64,000 bases of DNA, from positions 13,389,703 through 13,453,702 of the forward strand of contig CM076650.1 in NCBI GenBank assembly GCA_038496675.1, read 5' to 3'. The DNA is from Rachycentron canadum (Eukaryota > Chordata > Actinopteri > Carangiformes > Rachycentridae). This document shows positions 12,128 through 24,296 of this stretch, one piece after another. Position 1 is the first letter of the stretch. Every line of letters starts with the position of its first letter. Under the pieces are notes generated by a model. It ran no database searches. It saw only the letters and a list, made by a program, of their open reading frames with translations, and was not told the origin of the DNA. The translations under genes and the position numbers were made by a program.

Positions 12128-14020
12128 ATTATCTGTCGTCTCTATTTCTGTTCACACATTTTGCCTGATATGTTTCCACAGGCTACATCAACATCAGCAC
12201 GTCTTTCTGCTGGAAAACATGAATGGGACAGATCTGCTGAATCACCCAACGCTATAGTGCTGTCTAAAATGTTCTTCAATCATTTCCATTATCCTATAAA
12301 TGTGCTGTATATGTGCTCTGCTCTAGCACCCTCTGCTGGTGAAATAGAGAATAGCTTATTCTTTTCTTGGTTACACAGCTATAGATCTTTGGTGTTTGTA
12401 CAGTGAATAGCCAAAGTGAATAGACATTGAAACAGTCAATGAGAAATTCAAATATTGGCAGAAGGGATCAGTTTTTACTTCTGATTATCCAGATAATTAT
12501 TTTTTTGATAATGACATTTAAAACTAAATTTTAAAAAATCTTCAGATACATTTTATTTCTCCAGGATTGTTAATCAGTGTTGAAGTATTATCACTATCTA
12601 ATGAAGATCCAAAAAGTGTTTTGCCTTTTATCATGTATGTATATTGTTCTGAATTAATTACAAACAGCTTTGAAAATAACAGCTCTTCAAATGTAAGCCA
12701 CACTTTGGCTGTGCTTAAAAAATGACCAACACAGAATCTTGGCATGACTTTTTTTCAGCTTTACTCAGATGTGTACCAATTTTTGCTATTTCCTTTACTT
12801 GTGTCTTTTTTCATGTTTTGTGCTAGGTTTCCTTAAATTCATTAAAAGCAAAACTTAAACACAAAGAAAACCCTTCTCCATAACATTAAGTCCACTACAC
12901 AATGCCAGCAAATCTTAACTTACAACAACAACAGCTTTTGCATTGCCTGACTTCTTATGTTTCAGATTGTCCAGACAAAATCTATAAGGGTATTGATCAG
13001 CATGTTAGTTGATCCTGAAGCACTGTTCTTACAGTAATATTGTTACAGTTGTGTGTGGGTGTGCGTGTGTGCACACAGAATGTCTTTATTAAGACAATGA
13101 ACTTTTTGGTTTCTGTGCAACACCAAAAGCTTATCAATGACCTCCATTGATCCCTTTCATCACTCACACAAGGTAATGGGGATTAGGAGAATACATTATA
13201 AATTTAGGGCGTGTGTGTGTGTGTGCGTGTGTGTCCATTTGGGAGTCAGATTACATTTAGGGGGGTGCTCTATAGAGAGGTGGTGTGAGCTCTTGTTTCC
13301 CTTGGTTTAGTGGATCTCCTGCATGGGGAGGGGTTAATGGTCTGCTTTCTATTTTATAGATTCAGAGGCTTTTATACGGCCCATTAGGAGTCCATGATGG
13401 ACAGATATGAGACACACATCCCTGCAAGTTCACCTGCTTAACAGACACACATTTAAATATTTGGAGATGAAAATAATTCATTTTGATTTATCATTTTTTG
13501 TTATTATTATTTAATTTGTTTTCTGTTCACTGAAAATAAAAAACTCCCAAAAGGCACCAAGAATCGCAGTTGTAAAACAGCGCTTCTTCTCAAATACATT
13601 AGAAGTAACAGAACTGTAACTTAACCAGAGGATGCATGCAAGTATTATGTCCACTATTATGTGTTTTTCTTTAACTTGTGTCTCCACTCATGAGAGCCAG
13701 TACGTGATTTGTTTTTGCCATTGTTGGTGTGGTTGTTTTGGCTGTTGCTGTTGATGATTTGTCTGCCTACTAATGGAGCTGCGCTGCTGACTGGAGGAGT
13801 TAAGCTAGCAATGAGTGTCTGGCAGCATATAATGTATCTGAGGTTTAATGGAGGACAGATCTTTCTGTTTCAGATGACTCATTTAGACTTCCAGAAGCTC
13901 ATACATATTTCATAACAATTTTCAACCCCATCCCAACTGCTGCTCATCAAGAAACGCTAGTTTTCATTGGTGCTTGAATCTGTTTGGTTGAAGTAATGCA
14001 TTTTGTCTATGTTAAAGGGT

Positions 14021-14357
14021 TAGTTCAAGTTATTTCACGTGGGGTTGTGTGAGGTAGTTACACATAGTTGAAGTATCCAGGTCGGTGTGTTGACAGTTTG
14101 CAGAAGTAGACATGGGTACCAGCACAGATGCTGAGTAATGTAGCCTATCACTGAACTACAATATTACGACGCACAAACAAACCTAAAGCATACACTGTGA
14201 AGAAAGAGCAAAGTGCAAGTGCACTTGTGTGTAGGAATACAGTAGTACTGTAGTCGACTTCTCCAACCTGGCAACACACCGATCTGAATCTTCTGCAGGT
14301 AATACACTGACTATGTATAACTACCTCACACAACTTCACAACAAATAACCTGAACTA
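14021..14357. mobile_element. MITE with about 85-bp terminal inverted repeats
   Basis: The left end (TAGTTCAAGTTATTT ... GTTGTGTGAGGTAGTTA ... GGTCGGTGTGTTG) is repeated in inverted orientation at the right end (revcomp TAGTTCAGGTTATTT ... GTTGTGTGAGGTAGTTA ... GATCGGTGTGTTG). The arms are diverged but clearly alignable, with a short non-coding middle. Superfamily is not assigned; target-site duplications are not clear. Confidence 0.75.
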
Positions 14358-17300
14358 TAAGTGAGTGACTGAGGAGTCTTCCTGAGCAGTAACACACCAG
14401 AAAGCCTAATTTCTCCAAAAACCACTGGACTAGATACCGATATAGAAGAGGTGACTAGAAGGCTAAATCCAAAGACATCCAGCTGCATTCTACATTTTAA
14501 TAATACATTTTCCATTCCTGTCAACACAAATGCATCACTGAGTGGGTTCTTCTCAGGCCAACTAGCTGCTGGCCACAAAAACTCCTGTGCAGAAGACGAA
14601 GAAACAATGCCAACCTCTGTGTTGAAACAAAAATACAAATAAATTTATTTTCCTCCAAATAAAGTTCAGGTCTAAACAGTTAAATTAACCTCTTGTGTTG
14701 AGTAATGTTGTATTACAGAGGCATCCATAAAAGAACAGTTCCCATTGTGCATAAAACCTCAACACATTATTTTTACATTTCAGTTTGCATCAGTATTAAA
14801 CAAATTAAATTCTTCAGTTACTTTGTGAAGGTGAGAAATGCTGGTAGGTGTATTTTGGAGCATTTGTGGGGACCTAGGGTTTCCCTCTGTTTCCCCTACT
14901 TATGTGACTTACAATAAAAGTACACTATGTTTTAACCCTATCACAATCAATTGTAGCAAACGCCACTTGCAATACGGTCAATGGCTTAAAAATAAAGACA
15001 ACACATCCTGAACTTCAACTGAAGGAATATTTTTGTACAACTTATACTTCTGCAGTTCTGCTACTTGCATGATTTCATGAGATTTCTCTTACTATATTTT
15101 TACTCATTGCAAATTCCAACAGGTGCATTTGGAAGCTGTTACACAAATGGTATCTTCCCAATATTAACTTTACAAGTTTAACTACAGTTTTATAATGACG
15201 TGTTTTTCAAAAAAATTGTGATGTACTCAAATAGATGACTTGCAAAACTGTGCATAAGCCCGTGTAAATATTGATAATACCTTCACTGCCAGTGCATAAA
15301 TTATGTCTGCTCAGAAAAATGGTCAAAATCCAGTGTAGAGTCAGTAATGGATTGGCCCACAAATATGATTTGAATGTCAAGTCATTATGCTGTCTCTTTT
15401 ACTGCTTAATAAAGGTCAGAGCCATAAAGTCACATCACACATGCTCTTTCTCCCTCCATCTCCCTTTCTCTGTCTGTTTTTTACAAAACCAAATCACAAA
15501 GAGTCAAATTTAATACGAGGCTGACAGAGCAGGCAGACGGTTCAGAATCCAGATCGGACCACACCCAAACACAAGCAAAGACAATAAGCCACTGGCGGGG
15601 TGGGGGGGTCGGGACGGGGGGATAGAGAGATGGAGTGTGGATGGAAAATTTAACCTTGCTACAGTCACATAATACTCCCCAAGAGAAAGACGACTGGAGC
15701 AACAGAAAGTCAAGAAGACCACGCCCGGTTAGAACTGAAGCACGTACCACATCCACACACGGACAAATAGATACATCTGATTTGTGACTTAGCTGATTTA
15801 CCAATAACATGACTTGGCTCCATTCGTCCTTCAGTGTTGCTACCATGTCAACAACACTCCCCATTTCCATTTACAGACAAGCAACAGCCCTACAGGCAGA
15901 CCCCTGTCCCACAGTTTGCTTGCTTTTGTTTTTTTTGCTATATTAGGCTACAACATTCAACATCTTTTTTTTTTTGCCATCACAAACTGAAGCACTCTCA
16001 ATGAAACTATATGCAGAAATGCAGAGTAGGCAAATCATTACATCCGTAAACTCATTAGTCACTTCCTGCAAGTGCAAGATTATATTTAAAAGCTATTGGT
16101 AAAATGCAATGCCTGCAACAAATATCCATTGCCTGAGATGCGGGAATGTTGGTATAATATTCACTGCCTTGGAAATGGCCTTCATACTAATTTACGGCTT
16201 TCCTTCTTTCCCTCCTTGAAGTGCTGCCCAAGTCCCTCGGGAACACATGACGTCAGCTTGCCATTTCTGTTAATGAGATCAGAAAGCAGGTCTGAAAATA
16301 AACCATACCATATTCTAGTGAAACCGCACACCCACTGCAGATGCTATCAGTGATGCAGAATGTCAATATTCCTGAAATCAGGGTGAGAACTGCCTGAGGA
16401 AGCATTTTATTCACTGGGACACTGAGCAAATATTGAAGCCATACAGTAATTTGGACATGAGACAAAACTGAATTAACTAAAAAAATCAGATACTGTGAAC
16501 ATGGAAGAAAATTGTCCAAATGGTCATCATCTGTGTGTGACTTATCTTCAGTCTGACTCTCCTCCAGAGAGCTACTGCCTTGCTTGTTGTTTGCCATTAG
16601 AGAGGACAAACAAACTATTCCTGTCACTTTGACCTACTGTTCGTCTGCTAGTATTGCTGAAATGTTGGGAGAATGCATTGCCATTGGGGGACTGATCTCA
16701 TCCAGCGTCAGATGACAAAGGGTATTGAGGCAGAAACTGATTTAACCTCCAAGTCGAATGTATGATGAATAATGAAGCGTGTGACCTAAAATTCGCTGCA
16801 GCCCACAGTCATACTAGGAATGCTGAGTGATGCCATCAGACTCAGAGAGAGAGAGAGAGAGAGAGAGACCAAAATAACCAGGCAGATAATTAGCCAGCCA
16901 GACACACATAACACTGAGAGAGAGTCAAGAATTATTCTATTCCTGAGACTAAACAATACACATGTGAATAGTATAAACATTTAAGAGCGGCCATACTTTG
17001 CTGTTCTGTTTTGGGCTATGACCAAATGAGATGAGTCTGAGTTGGTGAACAGGAAGCATTTTGAGTTACATAATACAAGTAAAACAAATCCCAAATTTAG
17101 ATGTAATAGGCCTGGGCAAAACACAGGCATTGAGTTTAACAAGGTAAACTGCACTGATTCTCCAACTGCAGGAGTTATAGTTGCATCACAGCATCTTCCT
17201 CAGCATGTGAATAAAGCAGTCTGGTGGTTTTCTTGTGTTTGTTTGTCTATGTGCAGTGCTATGAGCTGCGCTATTCTCAACAACACACAGTGAAAAGCTT

Positions 17301-17403
17301 TGATGTTTTTCCCAGTGAGAAAACTTTCACTTACTCAACTAAAACATGATGAGAGAGGCAACAAAGAGAGGAAGAAAGTTAAGAGCGAGCTGATGAGAGA
17401 GAG

Positions 17404-17410
<7 letters not shown>

Positions 17411-17438
<28 letters not shown>

Positions 17439-17545
17439 CACAAGGTGTTTGAGCTGAGCTTCTGAGAAGTCCATCGATCACCGACCACACCCTCCTCTCT
17501 CTCTCTCTTTCTCTCTCTCTCTTCTCTTCTCTCTCTTTCTCTGTT
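17411..17545. repeat. (GA)n and (CT)n tracts in inverted arrangement
   Basis: A GA-dinucleotide tract is followed about 50 bp later by a CT-rich tract. The two could pair as an imperfect hairpin. Confidence 0.8.
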
Positions 17546-20500
17546 TTCTGCTAACGGGAAACAGTCATAAGGCCACGATGAATAATTAACATCTAAATGC
17601 CTCCCATTGCCCCCAGTCCAAAAACACCTGCCCTCTATGATGCATGACAAGCAAAGGAAGCATCTTAGGATAATACAATAACCCTATATCCTTCCCTGCT
17701 TGAGTGTCTTTCAGTAGTTGTGTTTATAATCCTCATTAAATGTGTAACAATTGTCCAAATCTGCTGAATTTGTCTCTGCAACCTCAGGGTTATTATCCAT
17801 CTTAGGCTAATTAAACAATTCTAACTTTTACCCCATGAATTTTACAGAATACCTCGCCTTGCCCTAACTTCAAGTAGAATAATAACAGCTCAACAGGCTG
17901 CACCTGCAGCTGTGGCAGTAGGTTGTGGTTGGGGAATTGCAGAGCCATCGTCCAGTATTGCAATACGAGATTGTGTTTCGGTCTTGGTTTCAGAATCATT
18001 ACACCCGTCTTTTCCAGCAGCTGTGACCAGTTAATGGTTAGGTCAACAACATCATTCATTTCATCTCTGTGCAATATGTATTTTGACTTTCTCTCCTTAT
18101 ATCCAAGTTTTTTGTCACTTTTTGACTTGGTGCTCTTTTTATGAACAGCCTTTCATCATAACTAGAAAAGGAAGGTGATGACGATGATGATGATGAGCTA
18201 TGACTCATCAAGTGATGTTATCGCTTCCCTACAAACATCAATCAGGGGGAGACAGGCTAAGGCTATAAGATGGTGTCAGATATAACTAGGACACATCAGC
18301 TAGTTATGACAACCAAGAGGCCTTACACAGGATGTTGTTTGTGCCCAAATATAGACATGCTGATGCTCCTTCTGGATCTGGAGCAGGAATACCAATGCTT
18401 TTCTCACAACCCTATCACCATTACACAGTATGGAAACTCATATCGACCCCAAGCCATAGATAACATCATATGACTGTTGCTTGCATGTTGCATCAACGCT
18501 GGTTGACAGGCTGGTGATAGAATTTCGAGAGCTCATACCAAATATAGCCACTCATTCAGGTGAATATATATTGAATAATAAAACTAGATATAGAAATACT
18601 GATCAACTTTGCATCCTACAGTAGATATGGTTCAGAAAAACAGAGAGAAAAGTGCTGAAATAATCTGTCCATTATTTAACGAGTCACTCCGCAAAGGTGA
18701 GTTAAACCAAACTTTCTGTTTCGGTTTCAGCTTCTCAAATGTGAGTCTTTGCATGTAGACAAAATCATCTATTAGCTTGTTTTGTCTCACCAGACAAACC
18801 ATAACCCCCAAAATATTATATATATGTAAGAACAAATTATTCATTCTTAATTGCATTCGGTGATCATCAGTAGAGATAGCAGAGTATCTACTCTGACTTT
18901 CCAGTCAATCACTGGTCCCTGTGTGAGGACTTACAACCAGGCAAGTGGTCTAACAGCTCTGGTAAATAAAGCTTTAAATACTGTATGAGTGTGTTTGGGT
19001 GTGTGTATGTACACACATTCTGTATAGCTGCACCCACGGACCCCCATTCCTATTTGGCTTCATGCAGTGGAAGACAGCTGTGGCCATATGTGGGTGTATG
19101 TGTGGCTGTAGCTGTCCAGAGGTAATGTAATGAAGGCCATGGCTCCATTAGGACTCTCTTCCTGTAGAATCCCATCATACCACTCCCAGTGGACAAAAAG
19201 AGAGAGGGGGAGAGAGGGAGAGAGAGAGAGAGAAGCAGACAGAGAGAGGCAAAGGAGACAGATAGAGAGGTGGAAAAGAGAGATATGAAAATGTCAAAGG
19301 CTGCAATGAAATCTGACCTACTGGCATATCAGGAACTCGGTGTAGGGACCAGTAGTGGGGTGTTGGGCAGACGGGGTGAAGCAAAAGAGGGAGGGAGGCA
19401 TTTTGGAGGGAAATGAGAGATGAATAGAAATGACAGCCAAGAGGACAAGGAGAAAACTAGGATAAAGAATCAAACCTTTTTAAGGCAGAGAGAGGAACTA
19501 AGACTCCAGAGAAGGACAGATGGATAGCAAGCCAAAAGTAAGTGTGGGTTGAATTTGGTGCAATGAGGAAAACATGAGGATCGTGCACTAAGTTCACTCG
19601 AAAGGGGATATTCCAAGCAAAGAATAAGAAATAGGTCTTACACATCGCCTAGTCCTAAACTAAGAAATAGTTGCCGTCCTAAACAGAAGTCACCTCTACA
19701 TGTGAGACTAGAGAGATCCAAATACAGAAAAGATGTGGAGATAAACAAATCCCTTACATATCCCATTTTTCTGCTGGATTCAAACTTATCTCTGAACCTC
19801 CAGGCTTCATTTGAGACATGGCCACTTTATATATAAGCTCTCAAAGATTTCCATTATCAGACAGCAGTGGACATAAAATCTAGTTCCTGAATTGATCTCT
19901 GCAATCTGAGCTCTAAGTATCTGCCATTCAACCACGGGAAAGTGGACTGGCACAGGTAGAGGATTAACACATTATGACCCAGACCCTGTATTGTTCAGAC
20001 AGAAGAGAAAGCTGCAGGAAGAAATGGCAACACCAGGCCATGGCGGCGTGACACAGGTTCAGTGAGCACAGAGACATGGACACGGCCACTTGGCTGGGAA
20101 GAAGCTATTTTGCTCTGGAACAATCACACGAGGGATGGGAAGTATTTTTAGCCCTCAAAGTAAGAGCCTCACATCACAGTGTCCCTTTCTCATTGTGTCA
20201 TTTTCTCTTTTTGGTTCACAAAGGTAGATCTGTCACTGTTTTACTGAGCTGTATCCCAACATTTATCTTTTTCAGTTCTATTCTATTTGAATGTATCTGA
20301 ACATTTCCTTACCTATCAATTTATGCTTTGCTCTCACATTTTTGTCTGTACCTTAAAGCCTTATATAATGTGTGATGCATTATGCCAATGCAATACAGTG
20401 AAGCTGAATGAAAATTTGATTTGTGGTGTTTGAAGTATTAAAAATGCTGTTCAAAAACTCCACAAAAATGTACATTTATATTTTTCCAGAGTCTTTGGAA

Positions 20501-22079
20501 AGACAAAAGAACAATTATGTGGCTTAAGCAAATCAAAATGCCTTTAACACTCTATTCATCAATTGTTATATAACAATACTGCATAAAATGACTACATAAG
20601 GAGAAATGATTAACCCACAGTGATGAACCCACATCACCCATGACTCTGCAGCTCTTTTAAGACTTGGGGCCTCTTAGCTCATTGTTATGATTTGCCTGCA
20701 CTCAAATTTGCTTAACTCACTGCTCTCATCAACCCCATTTCCAGGAGGAGCACTAAAGCTCTAACAAATCTGCTGTGCCCTAACCTGTCATCACCAAACT
20801 GCTGCCAAAGTACAAGCTAGTTACTGAATGAAGGCAAACATTAAGTGAGCGAAAGAGCCAGATATTTTTTTATTTGAAGAGTTGGAGGAGACCTGAATGA
20901 AGGTAAAAGGATGATAGATATTTGATTTTTCATTTGTCAGGTGGCCAGATTTGCCACTCCAAATGATTGATAACATCAGTCCACGTTGGCTGGATTTGTA
21001 AAAAGGCAAATGTTTGCTAACGTGTTTAAATTTATATGGCAAGATTGGGACATTTTCCTAATTCCACTGTTACATCTATTAAGTAGAAACAACTTAAACC
21101 TTTACCCTATTTTGATTTGTCTCAGTCTTATGGATACACTGTACAATGTTAGAGATGTAACACATACAATGTTTGGTGACCTCATATAATTGGCTCCACA
21201 CACCCTCAACATGGTGGCTGTGTTGGACCTTTATACAACAGTATAATATATCAACCAGCAGCTTAATCATATTGATGCTTAGCACCCATCTTGATTGAAG
21301 AGATGCTGTTGACAAACAAGAAAAACCACAGGCCAACCAGGAGGACTAAACGGGACTAAACATGGATCTCTGTGCCACCCAGGTTTAAGGTTTAATAAAT
21401 AAACACCTTCTATTACCAGAGACTGTTTTGTACCTCAACATGAGCTATCATGTATTCTATCATGTGCTTTTTGTTTATCTGAGAGGTGTGTGTAGATTTC
21501 AGTACAAAACGATCCTCTTGAGAGCGTAGGGGTAACAATTACCGGCACACAACCCTTTTTAACTGTTGGACTGATTAAAAGTTAAGAGGATAACAGGAAG
21601 ACTTCAAAAATATATGGAATAAAATGGAATCATAACTGAAGAGACATGTTTATCTAAGTTCTGGTGATGTAAAATAGATGAGGTGCTGTAAGATCTACAT
21701 GCGTGTAGATACAGATCTTTGTAGATTAATACTATTGAAGAGGACAGTTGACTTCTTTTCTCAGTTGCCGGACCTATTTGAACTGTGCCATTTTTGGTTT
21801 CTCACAAAAACTACTGTATATATCCAAGTGAGCTCAGTGGCCTCACCCTAAAAGAAAAGACTAAGGCGTGTGTCTATCTGTGTGTGTCTATATGTGGTAC
21901 AACAGTCCATTATCGAAATCACATTAGTCAGAGAGTGCACTGAGACAGGAAACAACCATCTACCCTCTCCTAACTCACTTTCACTGCTCACACACACACA
22001 CACACACACACACAATGGGCAATCAAATCTAGATGGCAACACTTTACACATTATATGCTATATTATTCTTCTTGATAAT

Positions 22080-22150
22080 TAGGAGAGGAGAGGAGAGGAG
22101 AGGAGAGGAGAGGAGAGGAAAGGAGAGGAGAGGAGAGGAGAGGAGAGGCT
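22080..22150. repeat. (GGAGA)n satellite-like tract at the gap edge
   Basis: Pentamer AGGAG repeated about 14 times with one substitution, running directly into the assembly gap. Confidence 0.95.
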
Positions 22151-22151
22151 G

Positions 22152-22536
22152 NNNNNNNNNNNNNNNNNNNNNNNNNNNNNNNNNNNNNNNNNNNNNNNNN
22201 NNNNNNNNNNNNNNNNNNNNNNNNNNNNNNNNNNNNNNNNNNNNNNNNNNNNNNNNNNNNNNNNNNNNNNNNNNNNNNNNNNNNNNNNNNNNNNNNNNNN
22301 NNNNNNNNNNNNNNNNNNNNNNNNNNNNNNNNNNNNNNNNNNNNNNNNNNNNNNNNNNNNNNNNNNNNNNNNNNNNNNNNNNNNNNNNNNNNNNNNNNNN
22401 NNNNNNNNNNNNNNNNNNNNNNNNNNNNNNNNNNNNNNNNNNNNNNNNNNNNNNNNNNNNNNNNNNNNNNNNNNNNNNNNNNNNNNNNNNNNNNNNNNNN
22501 NNNNNNNNNNNNNNNNNNNNNNNNNNNNNNNNNNNN
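22152..22536. other. Assembly gap (385 N)
   Basis: Run of N. It is preceded by the GGAGA tandem repeat, a likely reason for the break. Confidence 0.99.
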
Positions 22537-23993
22537 CAGTTGGGTACATCTCCAGCGACCATTAGTGGACCAATCTGAACAACTTTGATTTTCCTAACAC
22601 CTCATTTAGAAAAAAAATAAAATTAAAAAAATACGTGTAGAGGGCAAGGGGGCGACAATCAAAGTGCCAAAACCTTTAGATGACAGCCTATAACTTGAGT
22701 AAGAAGGTTCCTATTTCATTTTAATTTTTTTTTTACCTTCCCGTCGTTCAACAATGCTTGTAAACACATTTCATTATCCAAAGCAGCAATTACATTAACT
22801 TATTGACTCTACCGCCAAACTGAACAGCGATCCAACTGACAAAAAAAAAAAGATACCTATATCTGCAACTACACAGACTTATAAGAAAACACAATCCCGA
22901 ACCATTGGTACGTGAACGCATCTCAAGCAGTTGTGCGCTCATATTTTCACCCCACCCCTCGGTGCCTCTGCAGCAGCGGCACCTTTTGACGGTGAAGTTA
23001 TCAGTGGCCCATTATTACCCGTGATGATTAAATAAAAACAGTAAAATTGTTCACTCAGATATGAAATCGCAGCGAAGGCACACCGGGTTGGGTCCACATC
23101 ATGTAATCTCCCTCTTAGTATTATTACGCCCTCACCTTGGTCCGGGTCTCCTCACTGGACTACAAATTCAATGGGAGTTGACAGGGCAAAATCAATAACA
23201 AGGTCTTGGAGACAAGTGAAACCTTTTTGCTCCAGATCAGTTATTATGCTTATTCACTTTTGTCTAAAAGGCAGAGTGAAAGGTGAGGATATTAGAATGA
23301 GGGTCGCCCATATTGGCTCCAAATGTTAACTTTATTCTGCATTTACTGGTTTATTGAGCACATTAAACGGAATAAATTATTAATATATAAAAGCCGTGAG
23401 TCCAGATTCATGACTGTTCATTTCAAAAGGAGTAAAGTTGTCAAAGGATGGAAATGTTGGATTTAAATGTTGTCAAGCCTAGCCTTTAACCATTTTTGTC
23501 TAGGTGGAAAGCAGATTTTTATATATGAAGTATATAATAAGGAAAGGTATGTCACTGGATCAAAATAACGCTGAAAAGAATTATTCCACTAAAAGTCAGA
23601 AGAAACCTGGTTAAAAGACTGAATCCATCTCATCTGTCCTTTGTAAAGCCTTTGACGGATCATTATGGATAACCGAATAACAAATAAGCAGCATAGATAA
23701 TGGATAGATGGATGTACATAACTGCTGAGTTCACTATGGGATACAATGACTCAACTGCTAAGGTAGGGCTGTCAAACGGGTCTTGATGCTATTTTAAATG
23801 TGAAACACTGCCCCCTGTCTCCACGGCATAATATTACAATCAAGACAAAATAGTGTCTTCAGAGCAATATTCTAAAAATGAAGGTGCTACCTGTGTACAA
23901 AATAACTGCCACCTAACCCAGGTGTAAACATCTTAGTTTGAGGATCTTTTGACCTTTGGTACAAGAACTGAACAGGTAAAAATATAAAAATAC
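22537..23993. other. Spacer between the gap and the hpf1 3' end
   Basis: No gene recognised on either strand. Confidence 0.6.
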
Positions 23994-23999
23994 TTTATT
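23994..23999 (-). terminator. hpf1 poly(A) signal AATAAA
   Basis: AATAAA on the minus strand, about 165 bp after the hpf1 stop codon. Confidence 0.65.
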
Positions 24000-24161
24000 A
24001 GACATCTACCTTTTACAAACAAAATATCATTGAACTGGTTCCAATCAATGACAGCAGCACCAAAACCACCAGGAAACATTAACAATGACAAACAACAAAA
24101 GACAAGGACACATGGTGGGAAAAGCTTATAAAAAGAACTGAAATGAACTTCGGAGTCATTT

Positions 24162-24296
24162 TTAATGTGCAGAGAGTTGGTCCAGGTTGTCATGGCTACG
24201 GCTGGAGAGGTGGGCCTCCAAAATTTCCCCAAATAAATTTCTCTTCAGCAAGCTGTAGGCCATAGGCAGAAGTTGCTTGATTACCTTGTGAAAATA
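24162..24296 (-). CDS. hpf1: hpf1 exon 8 (last coding exon)
   Basis: YFHKVIKQLLPMAYSLLKRN, then LFGEILEAHLSSRS and a TAA stop, aligning with the vertebrate HPF1 C-terminus. Confidence 0.97.
   Translation of the reverse strand, partial: YFHKVIKQLLPMAYSLLKRNLFGEILEAHLSSRSHDNLDQLSAH

Larger units (their letters stand above)
10537..14020. other. ank2 5' flank
   Basis: Non-coding as far as I can see. It holds a CA tract, a moderately GC-rich stretch at about 11830-12070, the RE1-like site and a short (GT)n at 13210-13234. Unrecognised 5' UTR exons of ank2 could lie here. Confidence 0.5.
14358..22151. other. Intergenic stretch without recognised genes
   Basis: 7.8 kb with no supported exon on either strand. 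Contents seen: (GA)n at 16843-16868, (GA)n at 17411-17438 followed by (CT)n at about 17491-17545, GA-rich sequence at about 19199-19260, and a (CA)n at 21989-22013. The longest open frames match no domain I know and lack convincing splice sites. Confidence 0.6.

Noticed and set aside
15481..15870. 129-codon minus-strand open frame
   Set aside because: No recognisable motif, low-complexity Pro run and no splice context; treated as chance.
16253..16627. 124-codon minus-strand open frame (contains MANNKQGSSSLEESQTEDKS)
   Set aside because: Looks hydrophilic and plausible for about 35 codons but has no domain, no clear donor and no neighbour to join.
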